A stretch of 64,000 nt of DNA, taken from Pagrus major (taxonomy: Eukaryota; Chordata; Actinopteri; Spariformes; Sparidae). Location of the stretch: positions 24,974,710 through 25,038,709 of the forward strand of contig NC_133218.1 of the NCBI RefSeq assembly GCF_040436345.1, given 5' to 3'. The notes beneath the pieces were generated by a model. It was not told where the DNA came from. It saw nothing but the letters and a program-made list of their open reading frames with translations, and did no database searches. This document shows positions 44,701-54,300 of the stretch, one piece after another (position 1 is the stretch's first letter; each line of letters opens with the position of its first letter). Both the position numbers and the translations under genes were made by a program.

Positions 44701-45052
44701 ACTTCTGGGGGAGTTGTGAGGAGGAAAAACAGTCCCACATCAGCCACATCTTGGTCTGATTGTCAGCAGCAAATTACAGCTGAGCACATAAAAGAGAAAA
44801 GCTCCAGAATATGCTATCTGTTAATAGAGACATCTGAGAGACAGCAGTCAGAGTCCCCGGAGACCCAGTTTGACACCTTATTAGCATACTGGTTCACAGC
44901 TTTAAAGCGGCTGTTTAAGCTGGATGACAGGTGCAGAGGGAGGTACTCACGATCAGGACAAATATCCCCAGAAATTCCGCCAGGAACTCCTTAAAGATGT
45001 CCCGCCTCAGGCCAAATCTCTCCTTCATCTTCCTCTTGCTCTCATTTTCCAT
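32595..45052 (-). CDS. aqp9: aquaglyceroporin Aqp9, complete, 6 exons
   Basis: Membrane channel for water, glycerol, urea and other small neutral solutes; in mammals it is the liver glycerol channel. Six exons join in frame to 288 codons plus TAA. Six membrane segments and two pore half-helices are readable, with NPA motifs at residues 81-83 and 213-215 and the aquaglyceroporin Asp217 after NPAR. Position between lipc and aldh1a2 identifies it as AQP9 rather than AQP3, AQP7 or AQP10. The predicted filter residues Phe61, Gly201, Tyr210 and Arg216 are those of AQP3; mammalian AQP9 has Ala and Cys at the middle two. The start is the first in-frame ATG after an upstream TAG. It diverges from aldh1a2. 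Confidence 0.93.
33100..33400 (+). repeat. dispersed repeat family D, copy 1
   Basis: Contains GATCGATACCACTCTCATAT, AGCCAGCAGCCAGCTAGCAT, CTGGCTCTGTCCAAAGGTAA and CTGCCTATAAGCACCTCTTA. I recognise this as a very abundant repeat in spiny-rayed fishes. Copy 2 lies at 41889-42215. Confidence 0.8.
33421..34041. mobile_element. possible CACTGTAA-ended element
   Basis: CACTGTAATAAAAG at the left and TTTTTTTTACAGTGTA at the right are short inverted ends enclosing AT-rich sequence with further ACTGTGAAAAT words. The boundaries are weak and may be coincidental. Confidence 0.3.
34058..34213 (-). mobile_element. tRNA-derived SINE relic
   Basis: Read on minus: GGGAGGTAGAGCGGTTGTCC (A-box-like), GATTGGAAGGTCGGTGGGGC, then AATCCC (decayed B box), CAGTCTGCATGTCAAAAGTG and TCCTTGGGCA. 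This is the layout of a common teleost tRNA-headed SINE; the B box has lost GTTCGA. Confidence 0.6.
34450..34860. promoter_or_regulatory. candidate conserved non-coding block in aqp9 intron 5
   Basis: Sequence-complex, repeat-free and less AT-biased than its surroundings, with a near-palindromic GATTATAGACTTTAATC at about 34764-34780. A regulatory role is inferred from composition only. Confidence 0.25.
38017..38234 (-). CDS. aqp9: aqp9 exon 5 (second NPA, selectivity filter)
   Basis: Reads VIATGALILCILAITDRKNI, GAPKGMEPLCIGLIIMAIGV, then SMGLNCGYPINPARDLGPRF and AGWGMDV. It encodes the second NPA, filter Gly201, Tyr210 and Arg216, and the glycerol-channel Asp217. Confidence 0.97.
38235..39271 (-). 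other. aqp9: aqp9 intron 4
   Basis: About 1 kb, AT-rich, with a short TTG run near 38298-38318. I see nothing else. Confidence 0.8.
39272..39390 (-). CDS. aqp9: aqp9 exon 4
   Basis: Reads DALMEYTDGEFVVTGVNATA, NIFASYPAKHLSVLNGFVDQ. The extracellular loop has an NAT sequon, and ATYPA-like text typical of AQP9. Phase 0 at its gtgggg donor. Confidence 0.94.
39636..39773 (-). CDS. aqp9: aqp9 exon 3 (first NPA)
   Basis: Reads GAHVNPAVSLAMVILGKLPL, KKFPVYVLAQFLGAFAGSCA, VYGLYY. It contains the first NPA motif and the third membrane segment. Confidence 0.97.
40740..40805 (-). repeat. AT-rich dispersed repeat (gctgcaactaacgattatt type)
   Basis: On minus it reads AGAGTTAAAACGATTAGTCA then ATTAATCAATTAGTCGATCA, a relative of the stretches at 7005 and 9272. 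Confidence 0.45.
40900..41640. promoter_or_regulatory. candidate conserved non-coding block in aqp9 intron 2
   Basis: Some 700 bp of sequence-complex, repeat-free DNA with higher GC than the rest of the intron. It includes an inverted nuclear-receptor-like pair, AGGTCA (41276-41281) and TGACC (41288-41292), six bases apart. It may be an enhancer of aqp9 or aldh1a2; this is inferred, not shown. Confidence 0.3.
41889..42215 (+). repeat. dispersed repeat family D, copy 2
   Basis: Has AAAGGAACAGTTTGACATTT, ATACCACTCTTATGTTTGTA, GTTAGCTTAGCTTAGCATAA, GGCTCTGTCCGAAGATAACA and CTACCAGCACCTCTAAAGCT. Same orientation as copy 1 at 33100-33400. Confidence 0.85.
42300..42600 (+). repeat. degenerate teleost repeat
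   Basis: Words CACATCAGTGGATATTTTAA, GGACATTTCCAGCAATTTTG, GGTGACCAAAAGTGACTA and TCCTAAACCTGACCAAATG recall a fish repeat I know only from memory. No second full copy is in the window. Confidence 0.4.
44125..44251 (-). CDS. aqp9: aqp9 exon 2 (TM1-TM2)
   Basis: Reads LFGCGSVAQTVLSKGALGEP, LTIHVGFTLGVMMAVYMAGG, VS. Contains the helix-2 filter residue Phe61 and ends one base into the Gly before AHVNPA. Confidence 0.96.
44252..44950 (-). other. aqp9: aqp9 intron 1
   Basis: About 0.7 kb between the first two coding exons; no further feature seen. Confidence 0.85.
44951..45052 (-). CDS. aqp9: aqp9 exon 1 (start codon)
   Basis: ATG at 45052-45050 opens MENESKRKMKERFGLRRDIF, KEFLAEFLGIFVLI, 34 codons in phase 0 to a gtgagt donor. 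A TAG lies upstream in the same frame with no ATG in between, which fixes this start; Met9 is an alternative. Confidence 0.9.
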
Positions 45053-45133
45053 TTTTTCCCCCCTCTCTCTCTCAGCCTCTCTTTCCTTGATGTCTTCCTC
45101 CGGCCAGAACAAACAGCTAACAAACTACGGAGG

Positions 45134-45176
<43 letters not shown>

Positions 45177-45245
45177 TGTGTGGTTGTCGGTGCAGGTTGC
45201 CGCCTCCCACTCGGTGCGCTCCGACCGTGCAGGCCGGCGGACACG
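45053..45245 (-). other. aqp9: aqp9 5'UTR (predicted) with CA repeat
   Basis: Assuming transcription starts about 30 bp below the TATA-like box, the 5'UTR is about 190 nt, unspliced, and carries the CA tract at 45136-45182. Confidence 0.45.
45136..45182. repeat. (TG)n/(CA)n microsatellite
   Basis: About 23 TG units with one TA interruption at 45170, immediately upstream of the aqp9 start and probably within its leader. Confidence 0.97.
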
Positions 45246-45269
45246 TTAAGCTTTCTGCATCTATTTCCC

Positions 45270-45275
45270 TTTATA
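45270..45275 (-). promoter_or_regulatory. aqp9: TATA-like box of aqp9
   Basis: GGTTATAAAGGGA on minus, 218 bp above the ATG; the only TATA-like element in a suitable position. Confidence 0.45.
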
Positions 45276-46779
45276 ACCACAAGGGGTCTAACTTTTTATT
45301 AGATACTGCAGGCAGCGACATCCAGACCTGACTGCTGCTTTTATTTGAGATGCACACGTAAAATAAATCAGGCTGCGCATCGAAGGAGGATATATGAGGA
45401 TTTTTAAAAATGCAGTTATCGCAAAATAAATTTGAAAATCACGAGATAATGGGCTGCCTTTACAATTAATGCATGAAAGATAAGATAAGATAAGATATTC
45501 TTCCCAATGGACACATTATGACATGAATAAATGAGAAAGACAGAAAAACAACAGAACTGATTATCTTCAACTTGTTATCACCAACAATTATACAACTTTA
45601 CAAAAAATGATTTCATATTATTCACAGCTGTGTGAGTAGCGCCTTCACTTGCCCTGTTATTGACAACACTGACATATAAAGTTGATTTCTCTCTTTATTT
45701 CAAACAATTTGGGGAGATGAGGGAGTTTTTAAATCTAAACCTTGGCTCAGTGTAATTGCAAATAACAATAATAAAAAAAGTGAAAGATTTTCAGGTCAGT
45801 GAAAAGTTTCATTCGTGTGTGGATGATATTAAATGTAATAAAACACAGAGGACTGAGCTGTTTTCAACATGCAAACATAATCGCCTTAAATTCAGATTAC
45901 AACCCACACAACACATGTTAGTTTAAGATAATAATAATAATAACAAATACATTAATTAAAGCCTTTTTTGGATTTTAAAACATTTCAAACCAAAACCACT
46001 TTTTAAATTATCGTCGAGTAAATTCTGTACAGACATTATTAAAACCTCAATTTTTTAAAAAAAGCTGTCAATTCGCTTGTATGATCAGGCATGTTTAAGA
46101 ATCTTTTACATATGATGGTTTAATTTATTAGGCCTGCTGAATGCTGAAATGAAAAAAAAGACTAGTATTTCTCCGGAGAATAAAATACACATAGATGTTG
46201 AATTACTGAGAGCTATTGTCAGTCAGCACACTGCCGCTGCACTGTCTGAACATAATGACCTGCTGTGTGTTTGGGTTTCAACACGTCTGAGACGCTTATA
46301 TGAGAAAATGTGAAGGAAAATATAAGTATATCACAGTGTAGGAGTTTTTAGCCTCTGTTTTTAAGGTGTTAAATGTCTTTGTGTGAATTTAAAACAGAAA
46401 AATAAAAATAAATCCACATTCACATTTCATTATTATTATTTAAAAACGTCCTAATCTCTTTTCTTTTTAGTGTCCTCACTCACCATCTTCACTGCAGCTG
46501 CTGTGGCTCCACTCCTCCTCCTCAGCCATCTCATCACATATTATCATATTTCCACTTTTCTTGCCTTCTTTCTTCCTTTTTTGTGACAATCCCATCCTAT
46601 TTTTTCCTCATCAAACCGCTGCTGAATATTATAAAAACTTTGAATAAAAGTGAGTGTGACTCTGACACGTCCGAGGCTCCCTTCCTCCAACAGAGGGAGC
46701 TCCATGAATACATTTGAGCTGAAGTGTTGTCACACCGTCCCTCATGTCTCATGTCTTATCTTCCGTTCACTGCGCTTTG

Positions 46780-47010
46780 TGAAAAGGTGAGGCGACAGGC
46801 TGCGGATTGGGATGTTTTGAATGCATTAATCAATGTCACAGTTTCAGGCCCCGTCCTCTCTTTGATGTGAAACAGACACTTTGAGAGTGTCGCCCATGCT
46901 GTGAAAAAAGGCTGATGTGCTGATGGAGAAACGACATCCTCCGGGGGATTTGCAAATGATGGGCCTGCATCTGTCTCCACACTCCTTTGTCCTTGTCGAG
47001 AAGTTATGAA
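46780..47010. promoter_or_regulatory. candidate enhancer upstream of aldh1a2
   Basis: Sequence-complex block with ATTAATCA (46825-46832; reverse TGATTAAT, a Pbx-Hox type site) and CTTTGATGT (46860-46868, a TCF/LEF-type site), about 1.3 kb above the aldh1a2 TATA box. Inferred from motifs only. Confidence 0.3.
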
Positions 47011-47076
47011 ATCTGAAGAATTAAAGCCACTTAAAGGACATCACAGAGCTTGTGTTTAAATTATTCTTCCACTGAC

Positions 47077-47104
<28 letters not shown>
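47077..47104. repeat. (CA)n microsatellite
   Basis: About 14 CA units in the divergent intergenic region. Confidence 0.95.
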
Positions 47105-47111
<7 letters not shown>

Positions 47112-48066
47112 CCTGGCAGCCTAAATCTCAAATAAACTCCGGATTCACCCTTTAACTCTTACCTGCGTGGCCTCATGAATGCGGGTGTTGGTAATGCGGG
47201 GATTTGCTTTAATTCCTTTAGTTTTTCGGAGACAGATTGCTCGCAGCTAATTGGTGGATGTTTATTGGGATTTTTTTTTTTTTTTGAAAGGAGGAAAGGA
47301 ATTATCACCTGCAGGACAAATCTCTGCCAACAACACCCCAGCAAGGAGCAGCAATCCCTCTCTAGTCCGCATTTACATAACATCTTAGACCGTGGGGAGG
47401 TTGTGTAAGGCAAATAAAGAGGACAGGGGTGAGGAAAGTGGTTTGACACCTTTATGCCACTTAGGAAATGGTTAATGGCGGTGTAAGGAATGTGAGATTT
47501 GGAGAGTAAACATGTAGAAGTTTGTTCATTACTTATGCAAGGTAAAAAAAAATAAATAAAAAAGGGGGAAAAGTGAACTTTTAATGTGGAGAGCAGTCTG
47601 AAAACATACAATCTGAACATATACGTGTGCGTGACGACTGAGCAAAGTCTTATCTGCAGATGAAGGTCGTGATATGATTAAAAGTCCAGAACAGCTGTTA
47701 AATGCACCTTGTGGGGCAGATTTTGTATATTGGGTTCATTAGGGTTTGTTTTTTTGTGTGTGTGTGCAAAATATGGGATTTAAAACTTCCTGATTCATCG
47801 AGTTCACATGAATCCACACCTGTGATAAACATAAAGATCAGACAGTGATCCCCTGACACCACTTTTTTTTTTTTTTGATAATCTGAGAGTTTAATAAGTG
47901 TTGGTAAAACTGTGAATTACTGTAGACTGAAAGCAGTGGAAAGCTGAGTGTACCGGGAGTGTGAGGTGGGTGGGGTGGATGTGTTTCTCCTCCTCAACAC
48001 GCATGGCGGAGGTCGTTTATGTAAATGCGTGGATTTAATTTTCAAAAGGACGGCCCTTTCCTTTGC

Positions 48067-48104
48067 CCAATGAAAATGAACCGCGGCTGACACCTGGCTA
48101 TAAA
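48067..48104 (+). promoter_or_regulatory. aldh1a2: aldh1a2 core promoter (CCAAT and TATA)
   Basis: CCAAT at 48067-48071 and TATAAA at 48099-48104 lie 150-180 bp above the ATG in a more GC-rich stretch. Transcription is predicted near 48130. An octamer-like ATGTAAAT occurs just upstream, near 48018-48025. Confidence 0.6.
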
Positions 48105-48182
48105 CCCAGGAAGAAACCCAAAGTCCTAATCAGAAATCTGTTGAAAAAACCCCCGAGAGGCGCAGCAGGACGAGCAGACTAC

Positions 48183-48207
48183 AGAGAGAGAGAGAGTGAG
48201 AGAGAGA

Positions 48208-48241
<34 letters not shown>
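48183..48241 (+). repeat. (GA)n microsatellite in aldh1a2 5'UTR
   Basis: About 29 GA units with two GTGA interruptions, ending only eight bases before the ATG. It contains no ATG and no stop in the coding frame. Confidence 0.95.
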
Positions 48242-48249
48242 CGGCCGAG

Positions 48250-48366
48250 ATGACTTCCAGTAAGATCGAGATCCCCGGAGAGGTGAAGAGCGACCCCGCT
48301 GCTCTCATGGCATCCCTCCAGCTGATGCCCTCACCGGTGCCCAACCCGGAGATCAAGTACACCAAG
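48250..48366 (+). CDS. aldh1a2: aldh1a2 exon 1 (start codon)
   Basis: Thirty-nine codons, [39 protein letters not shown], in phase 0 at gtctgt. No ATG occurs between the predicted transcription start and this one. Confidence 0.97.
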
Positions 48367-51300
48367 GTCTGTGTCCGCCCGAGCCGCTAACTCTGCGCGT
48401 AACGGCGCAGCGTCTTCCTCCTGGATGCGTGGCCGTGTGTTTTCTTAACCAAAACTTTTCTCTTGAGCTAAACTTTTCTGTGTTTCGTGTGTGTTTCGTG
48501 TGTGTGTTTGTGGGCAGCTTCAGTATCTAGTAACCTGTGTTGCTCTCACAGGGCTGGAGCTGACAAACTCCCCCGAAGCAAAACTTGATTTCTTCAGGGC
48601 TGATGTTAAAAGCTGACACGTTATAAAGTCTCTGTGCGTCCACGTGCTCAGTGTAGCTCAGCATGAAGTGATCAATAACCTCTGAACAAGATCATTAACA
48701 CTAAATATTTAAGAATTACAGCTGATTAGTTTTGTTTTTTCTTGGTTTCACTTAACTTGATTTAAAAAAAAAAAAAATCAACAACAGAGGGGGGATGTCA
48801 GCCTACATTCTCAAATTTGAGTCATTTCAAATATGTGATTATGTTACAGACTAATAATTGATTTTGTGTATAATTAAGCCACTTTTAATTGCAATAACGT
48901 TACAACAGGCGCAATAACTTTAATTAATAAGGGCGTGTCAAAGTCTGAGCTTGTTTTATTTTTAGATAAACTAAAAAAAAAAAAAGTGTTGTTGTTTTTG
49001 CTTAAAGTCTTTAAAAAAAAAATTAAAAAACTGGCTCACAGAGAGAATTATTTACTGTGATTAGTGTTTTTAATTCACTTTGCACCTGGAGTGCAGCCTC
49101 TGTTAAGACACAGGCCAACATCCTCTCAGGTCACTGAATGGGATGCCAATTAATCAAATATATTTTCAATTAAAGTCGCCCATAAAAGAAGTAATTAAGT
49201 AGAAATACCAAACTGAAATATACCAAATCTTTCAAATCCTCCACCATGATTATAACGTCTCACTTCAGTAGCATTTCTGTGCCATTCACTGAGTTGTAAA
49301 CTTGTTAATATAATTAATGTTTCATTGCTCACAGTGATTTTAGCGATCAGTGGCAAAGGCTGAGTTTGTGTATAAACAAAGCAGCCCAAATTCTTTCTGC
49401 CACAGCAATCACAGCAGTTTACACTACACACAGGTTAGTCAAGTCCAAAGAATTGGCAGTAATTTAAATCGGTCTCATTATTATCTGACAGCGAGTTGGT
49501 TTAGAGAAGAAATGTTTTAGCATTTAGAGGGCAGATTATCATCCTGCAGTCAGAGAAATATGTGGGTGGAGAAAATGGTGAACTTTATTTGAGTCATGAA
49601 ACAAATCATGCTGCAGATGAGACTAAAATTAATTAAAAAAATAACATCTTGTGAAGACTCTGTATGAAAGTCCTGTTTTCAGTGAGTTCTTCAACATTTT
49701 GTCGCTTTATTATATAAATAGCAGCACACGTACTAAGTGAAGCAATAATTTATCAGTAAACCACATCCAGTCTATTTTCTGGGAAATTTGCTCTCAAATG
49801 AAATGTTCTGTTGCCTGTTTGATAACATCTCTGCAGTGTCTTGATATGTTTTTAACATATGCACACACTGAAACAGTCTGAAGTGACTTTAAGTCTTAAG
49901 ATCAGGTCCTTTGTAACGTCTCATTATCAGTCTGAGGATGTACCCCGCTGCAGTTCTGCTGCTACTGAACAAAACCTTGTCTTTTAGCTGCAAAACTAGT
50001 GTTTTTTTTATGATTGTGAGAGGAAAACGCCACGTCTCCTAGAGGACACATTAACGATAGCGTGGTGGAAGTTCAATCAGTGCCTTAACTGCTCTGTGTT
50101 CACACAAACCTCGGCGTTTTGAGAGCAAAGGGCACACTGCTGCTGCCGCTGCACAGAGGACGGTACGTGTTGTGTAGAGCTTTCCATTCCCTCGCAGTGC
50201 AGAGTGTTAGTTGAAGGGGTGGACACGACGGTGTACAGGAGGAAATTTAGGGAGCGACTTGGTGAATTAACCCCCAGGAATTTGGATCATCCAGTCCCTG
50301 TTGGTTTGGTGGACATAGGGGGCAGAAGGGCCCTGATTTATGGGAACCCCTGGCGTGGGCTGTCCTCACACCCTGTTCCTGTTCTCCACCCCACCGGCTG
50401 CGAGGGAACAACCAACACTGCTCACTGGCCTGTAGGGCGGGTGGATGGAGCTGCACAGAGTCTCCTCAGTTATATTAATCTTTTCTTTAATATTAATCTT
50501 TTTCTAACTTTCATAGAAATTCAAAAAAATCTTCAGTCATCAAGTCACCATGACTTTTTTTTTTTTTTTGCAATGCAAAGATTACATCTGAGCGACCCTG
50601 GAAACACAGATACCACTGATACAGTATTATTACTTAACAGGTTTGCTTCTGCAACAGGGAAGTATGTGACATAAAAGGCTTATTGCAATCAACGTTTGCC
50701 CCTTGTCCTCTTCACCGAGTCATGAACTCCTCACCGTCAAAGACACATTGATTGTATCAGTAAAGCTATCTTCCCTCTGAGATTAGAGTTCTGTTATTAG
50801 TCTATAAGCTGAATAAGTAGTTTTTTCGCACAGCCTTTCTCTTGTAGCTGAAAACACAAGGAGAAAAACTTTCTCTCCGTTCCCCCTACCCCCACATTTC
50901 TATTGCTAGAAGGCTCCAACAGCTGGGTTACAAGACAGAAACAGTTTAAAGGTTGATAGGACCACGAAGGAAGCCATAAATAAGAGTGCCATGATAGCTA
51001 TTTATTGATGTTTTCCACTTGTGGCAGGAGAGAGAACAAAGAGAGAGAGGCTAGGTTTTGTGAATAATTAAGGCACACAGAGAAAGTTTTCCTGCTCTTT
51101 CTGGTGGGTGATACTTTTGGCCTTTGTGGTTTTTCACACCGTTCAGCGATAATGAGTTGTTAAAGCAGACACTTAGTGGGACAGATTTTACAGGAATTGA
51201 AGTAACTTTGCCGCTTTTGCTTTGAAGGAACAGTCTGTAAAATGCTTTTATTGTGTGAAGTGAAAGGTGAGCGCAATGAGCCTTTTGCAAACTCTTAAAG

Positions 51301-54300
51301 GTATAAGATCGCAGTAAGCCCTCTAATAAGACTGTGTATGCGCAAAATCTGCATTTTTAAAGTGTATTTTGTAGTTTTATTGTTGCCTAATAAGGCAGAA
51401 AATAGTCCCACAATTATAAAGAACTAACCAGGACCAGGTTGAGGGATCAAACTCGCTGTGGCCGCGCTCACTGTCTGGGTTAAAGATCTCTTAATCTAAT
51501 CAACAGTTGTAAATTTTCTTTGTTGCTTTGCTCATGGTGGCTTTAGTGCACTTTCACCGTAGGAACCTGTGCAGAACCTGCCTGCCGCAGACCCGTGTAT
51601 TTGCAAAAGCCGTCCATGCAGAGACATCCACTCAGTTCGGATGAATAAGAGGCTCCATCAATCTGTCACTGATTGAGATAGCACAGATGGAGGCTTGGGG
51701 CTCCCCGATGCTAGGTGCTGTCCACCGGGGTGTAAATTATGACCCTGTCTCACTGTGTGGGTTAGTGGCCCTGCCTCGCCAGAGCCTGACCTGCAGTTCT
51801 GGAGTCTTTCACTTCAAAACCACCATCTTACTGCGATCAAGATCAAACAGAGCCAAAGTTAGGGGATACCGTGCACCTAAATGATTTATCACAACGAGCA
51901 CAGCGAGAACTCTCTCCCCCTCCTTCTCTGGCCTTTTGCTTACACAATCTCCCTGTTCTGCACACACATGGCCACATACTCTCTAAAACACATCTCTTGG
52001 ATTGTGACAGGGTAAGTGTGCACCGCCATTAATATGTCCGTTGGTGTGAAATGCCTACTTGTGCAGTGAGTGTAAATTACCATCTTAGCAGACACGTCAA
52101 CATCATGTCCCCTGTCTCTTAATCACTGTATAAGGAAGAGCAGTGACAGCGAGGTTACCCTGTTAACTTCCCATACCTTCAGTCTGCAGCCCCTCCTGAC
52201 AAGGAACGTGTAAATCCTTACGGTGTCATTATGAAAAACATGGGGCTTCATAAATCTGTTGGAGATGGAGCAGCCTGTTTCTCAGGACACAGCAGAGACA
52301 CAAGTGCTTCTCCTCCATGTTTATTTGTCTGCAGAGAAGCGTCACGTTTCTTTAAAAAATTACTTCCTCTTCGTCCAGTGATCCCCATGAGTAAAACTAC
52401 TGTTCTTTAAACATTCGCTTGACCTGAGATTTAAAGAATGGTTAAGTACACAGGAAACCCATCAAACCTCAGATGTTCAAAGCAAAAAAAAAAAAAAAAA
52501 GCGTCTAGGAGTGAGAGGAGAGGTCTTTTGTATTGTTGATTCATGAAAGTCAAACTGTGTAGCCTTTGTCTTTTGCTTTCTACAGTCTTCATCATTTCAT
52601 TTCAAGATTTAAGAGTAACTTCTCATATATTATGTTCAGGGAATAATATTTATATTAAGTCTGAAAGATGATATATTTTTGTTTTCTGGCATTTTGCTCC
52701 TCTGAGATACTCGAAAATGGAGGCAAAGTTTGGGGATTTAACTTAAAATATGCATTTACTGAATAAGAATATGCCCACAAAGTTTGCATTCAGCTTTATA
52801 AAACAAAATCTAATATCCCATTTGTGGTTTTGAAGACACTATTAAGAAATTAGGACAATACAAGCGTGAAAAAGTCTTTAATCTAAAACTGTCTGCAGCT
52901 CCAGTGACACGCAACATCTGCTGTGGTTTGACTACTGCATTAAAAGAGTGAATCAACTGAAAAAAGTGAATAAGAAGTTGTTTGTAATTACAGCGGCATG
53001 TCAAAGTAGGGCTTCTCACATAACTTCTGAGTCAGACTGAACAACTCGAACCCCTTTGCCCACACACACTGACGAGACAAAGACGTTTGCCAGCCAGTGA
53101 CAGCGAGGTCACCCTCGCCAAACCCAGGAGCGCAGGGTGGCATTGTCTGTGGGTGTGTGAGTGAAAAACAACGAAGGCTCCGTGGTGTCAGACATGTGGA
53201 GAGGAGCAGGGGAAAAAAACACCAGCTGGTCTCCACTTTCACATGCTCTCTCTCCGCTCACTTGTAACAGCAGCAATTATAAGAGTTTTGAAACCCGTCC
53301 AGAACCAGAGAGGAAATAGAGGTCCTGTGATAGGGGAGGATATGAAACTTCCTGCGCAGACGAGTATTGCAGGTGCCCGGGTAGGATCCGTCTGGCTGTG
53401 GAATCTTGGCGTGTTGTGTATAAACACACACACATATGCATAACCCCCTCCCCATACAGACCCACCCCCTCTTTTTTAAAAAAAAATAAAAAATCAGAAC
53501 TTACGTGTTCCTTCAGCCGTTACCATCCGAGCTGTGAGAAGAAGCAAAGAGCCAAACAGATGTTTTGTTAGCTGCAGAAAATATTTTTGGCTTAACTTGC
53601 TTCCTATTACAGCTTACTCCTAAAAAATGACTTATCACAAAAAATCACGCAAAGTTTTGTGAGCATCACAAATGGACGTTCACACCCTCGTATTTTACTT
53701 TTACTTCGAGTGTGTAAATCTTTCTGTAACGGGTGACGGCGATTAAAACACCTGCATTTTAAATGAACACACGGGCACCAATTTGTAGCTGATTTGATGA
53801 ACAAAACGATCTTGTCCATACATCCTGTCTCATCCTTTCACTGTCCCCATAGCGATCCTGTCTGCCTCTCTCTCTGTCTCTAGATGATGATTGACAGCTT
53901 TTGCAGAACAGCGTGGGGACTTGCTAAATGTTTTGCAGCTGCCCTGTGGCCCATGCAGAAAGTCTTGACCTATATGCTTACTGCTTAGCTCTAATCCACA
54001 TCAGGCATCCTCGTTACGTGTCAGGCGTCACATATCACAGCGCTCTCTGTCAGTTTGAATGTTTTGGTTTTGTAAATTAATGTTTAAAACTAAATCATCT
54101 AAAAGTTAAAAAAAGCAGAAAACTGTTTGTACAGAAAATGTTGTCTCTGGATACCAAAGTTAACTCTAAGTACTCACTGATTTTCAGCAAAAATCTAACA
54201 AATTATATTTACCAGTGCCAATATTGATGACTTTAGTTACTAGTTACTTTACAGATTGCCTGCTGTATCAGTCATTTTTAAATTTATTTATTTTATCGTT

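Larger units (their letters stand above)
45276..48066. other. divergent intergenic region aqp9-aldh1a2
   Basis: About 2.8 kb shared upstream of the two genes. It contains an AGATA pentamer run (about 45477-45496), a CA tract (47077-47104), AT-rich sequence, and a complex block at 46780-47010. An open frame at 47159-47620 on minus has no recognisable similarity. Confidence 0.75.

Noticed and set aside
47159..47620. 153-codon open frame on minus between aqp9 and aldh1a2
   Set aside because: Contains poly-Lys from a T run and no recognisable motif; not supported as a gene.
50204..50674. 156-codon open frame in aldh1a2 intron 1
   Set aside because: It opens with a non-ATG codon, shows no recognisable domain, includes a poly-Phe run from a T tract, and is within an intron. 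It could be a decayed retro-copy, but I cannot support that.
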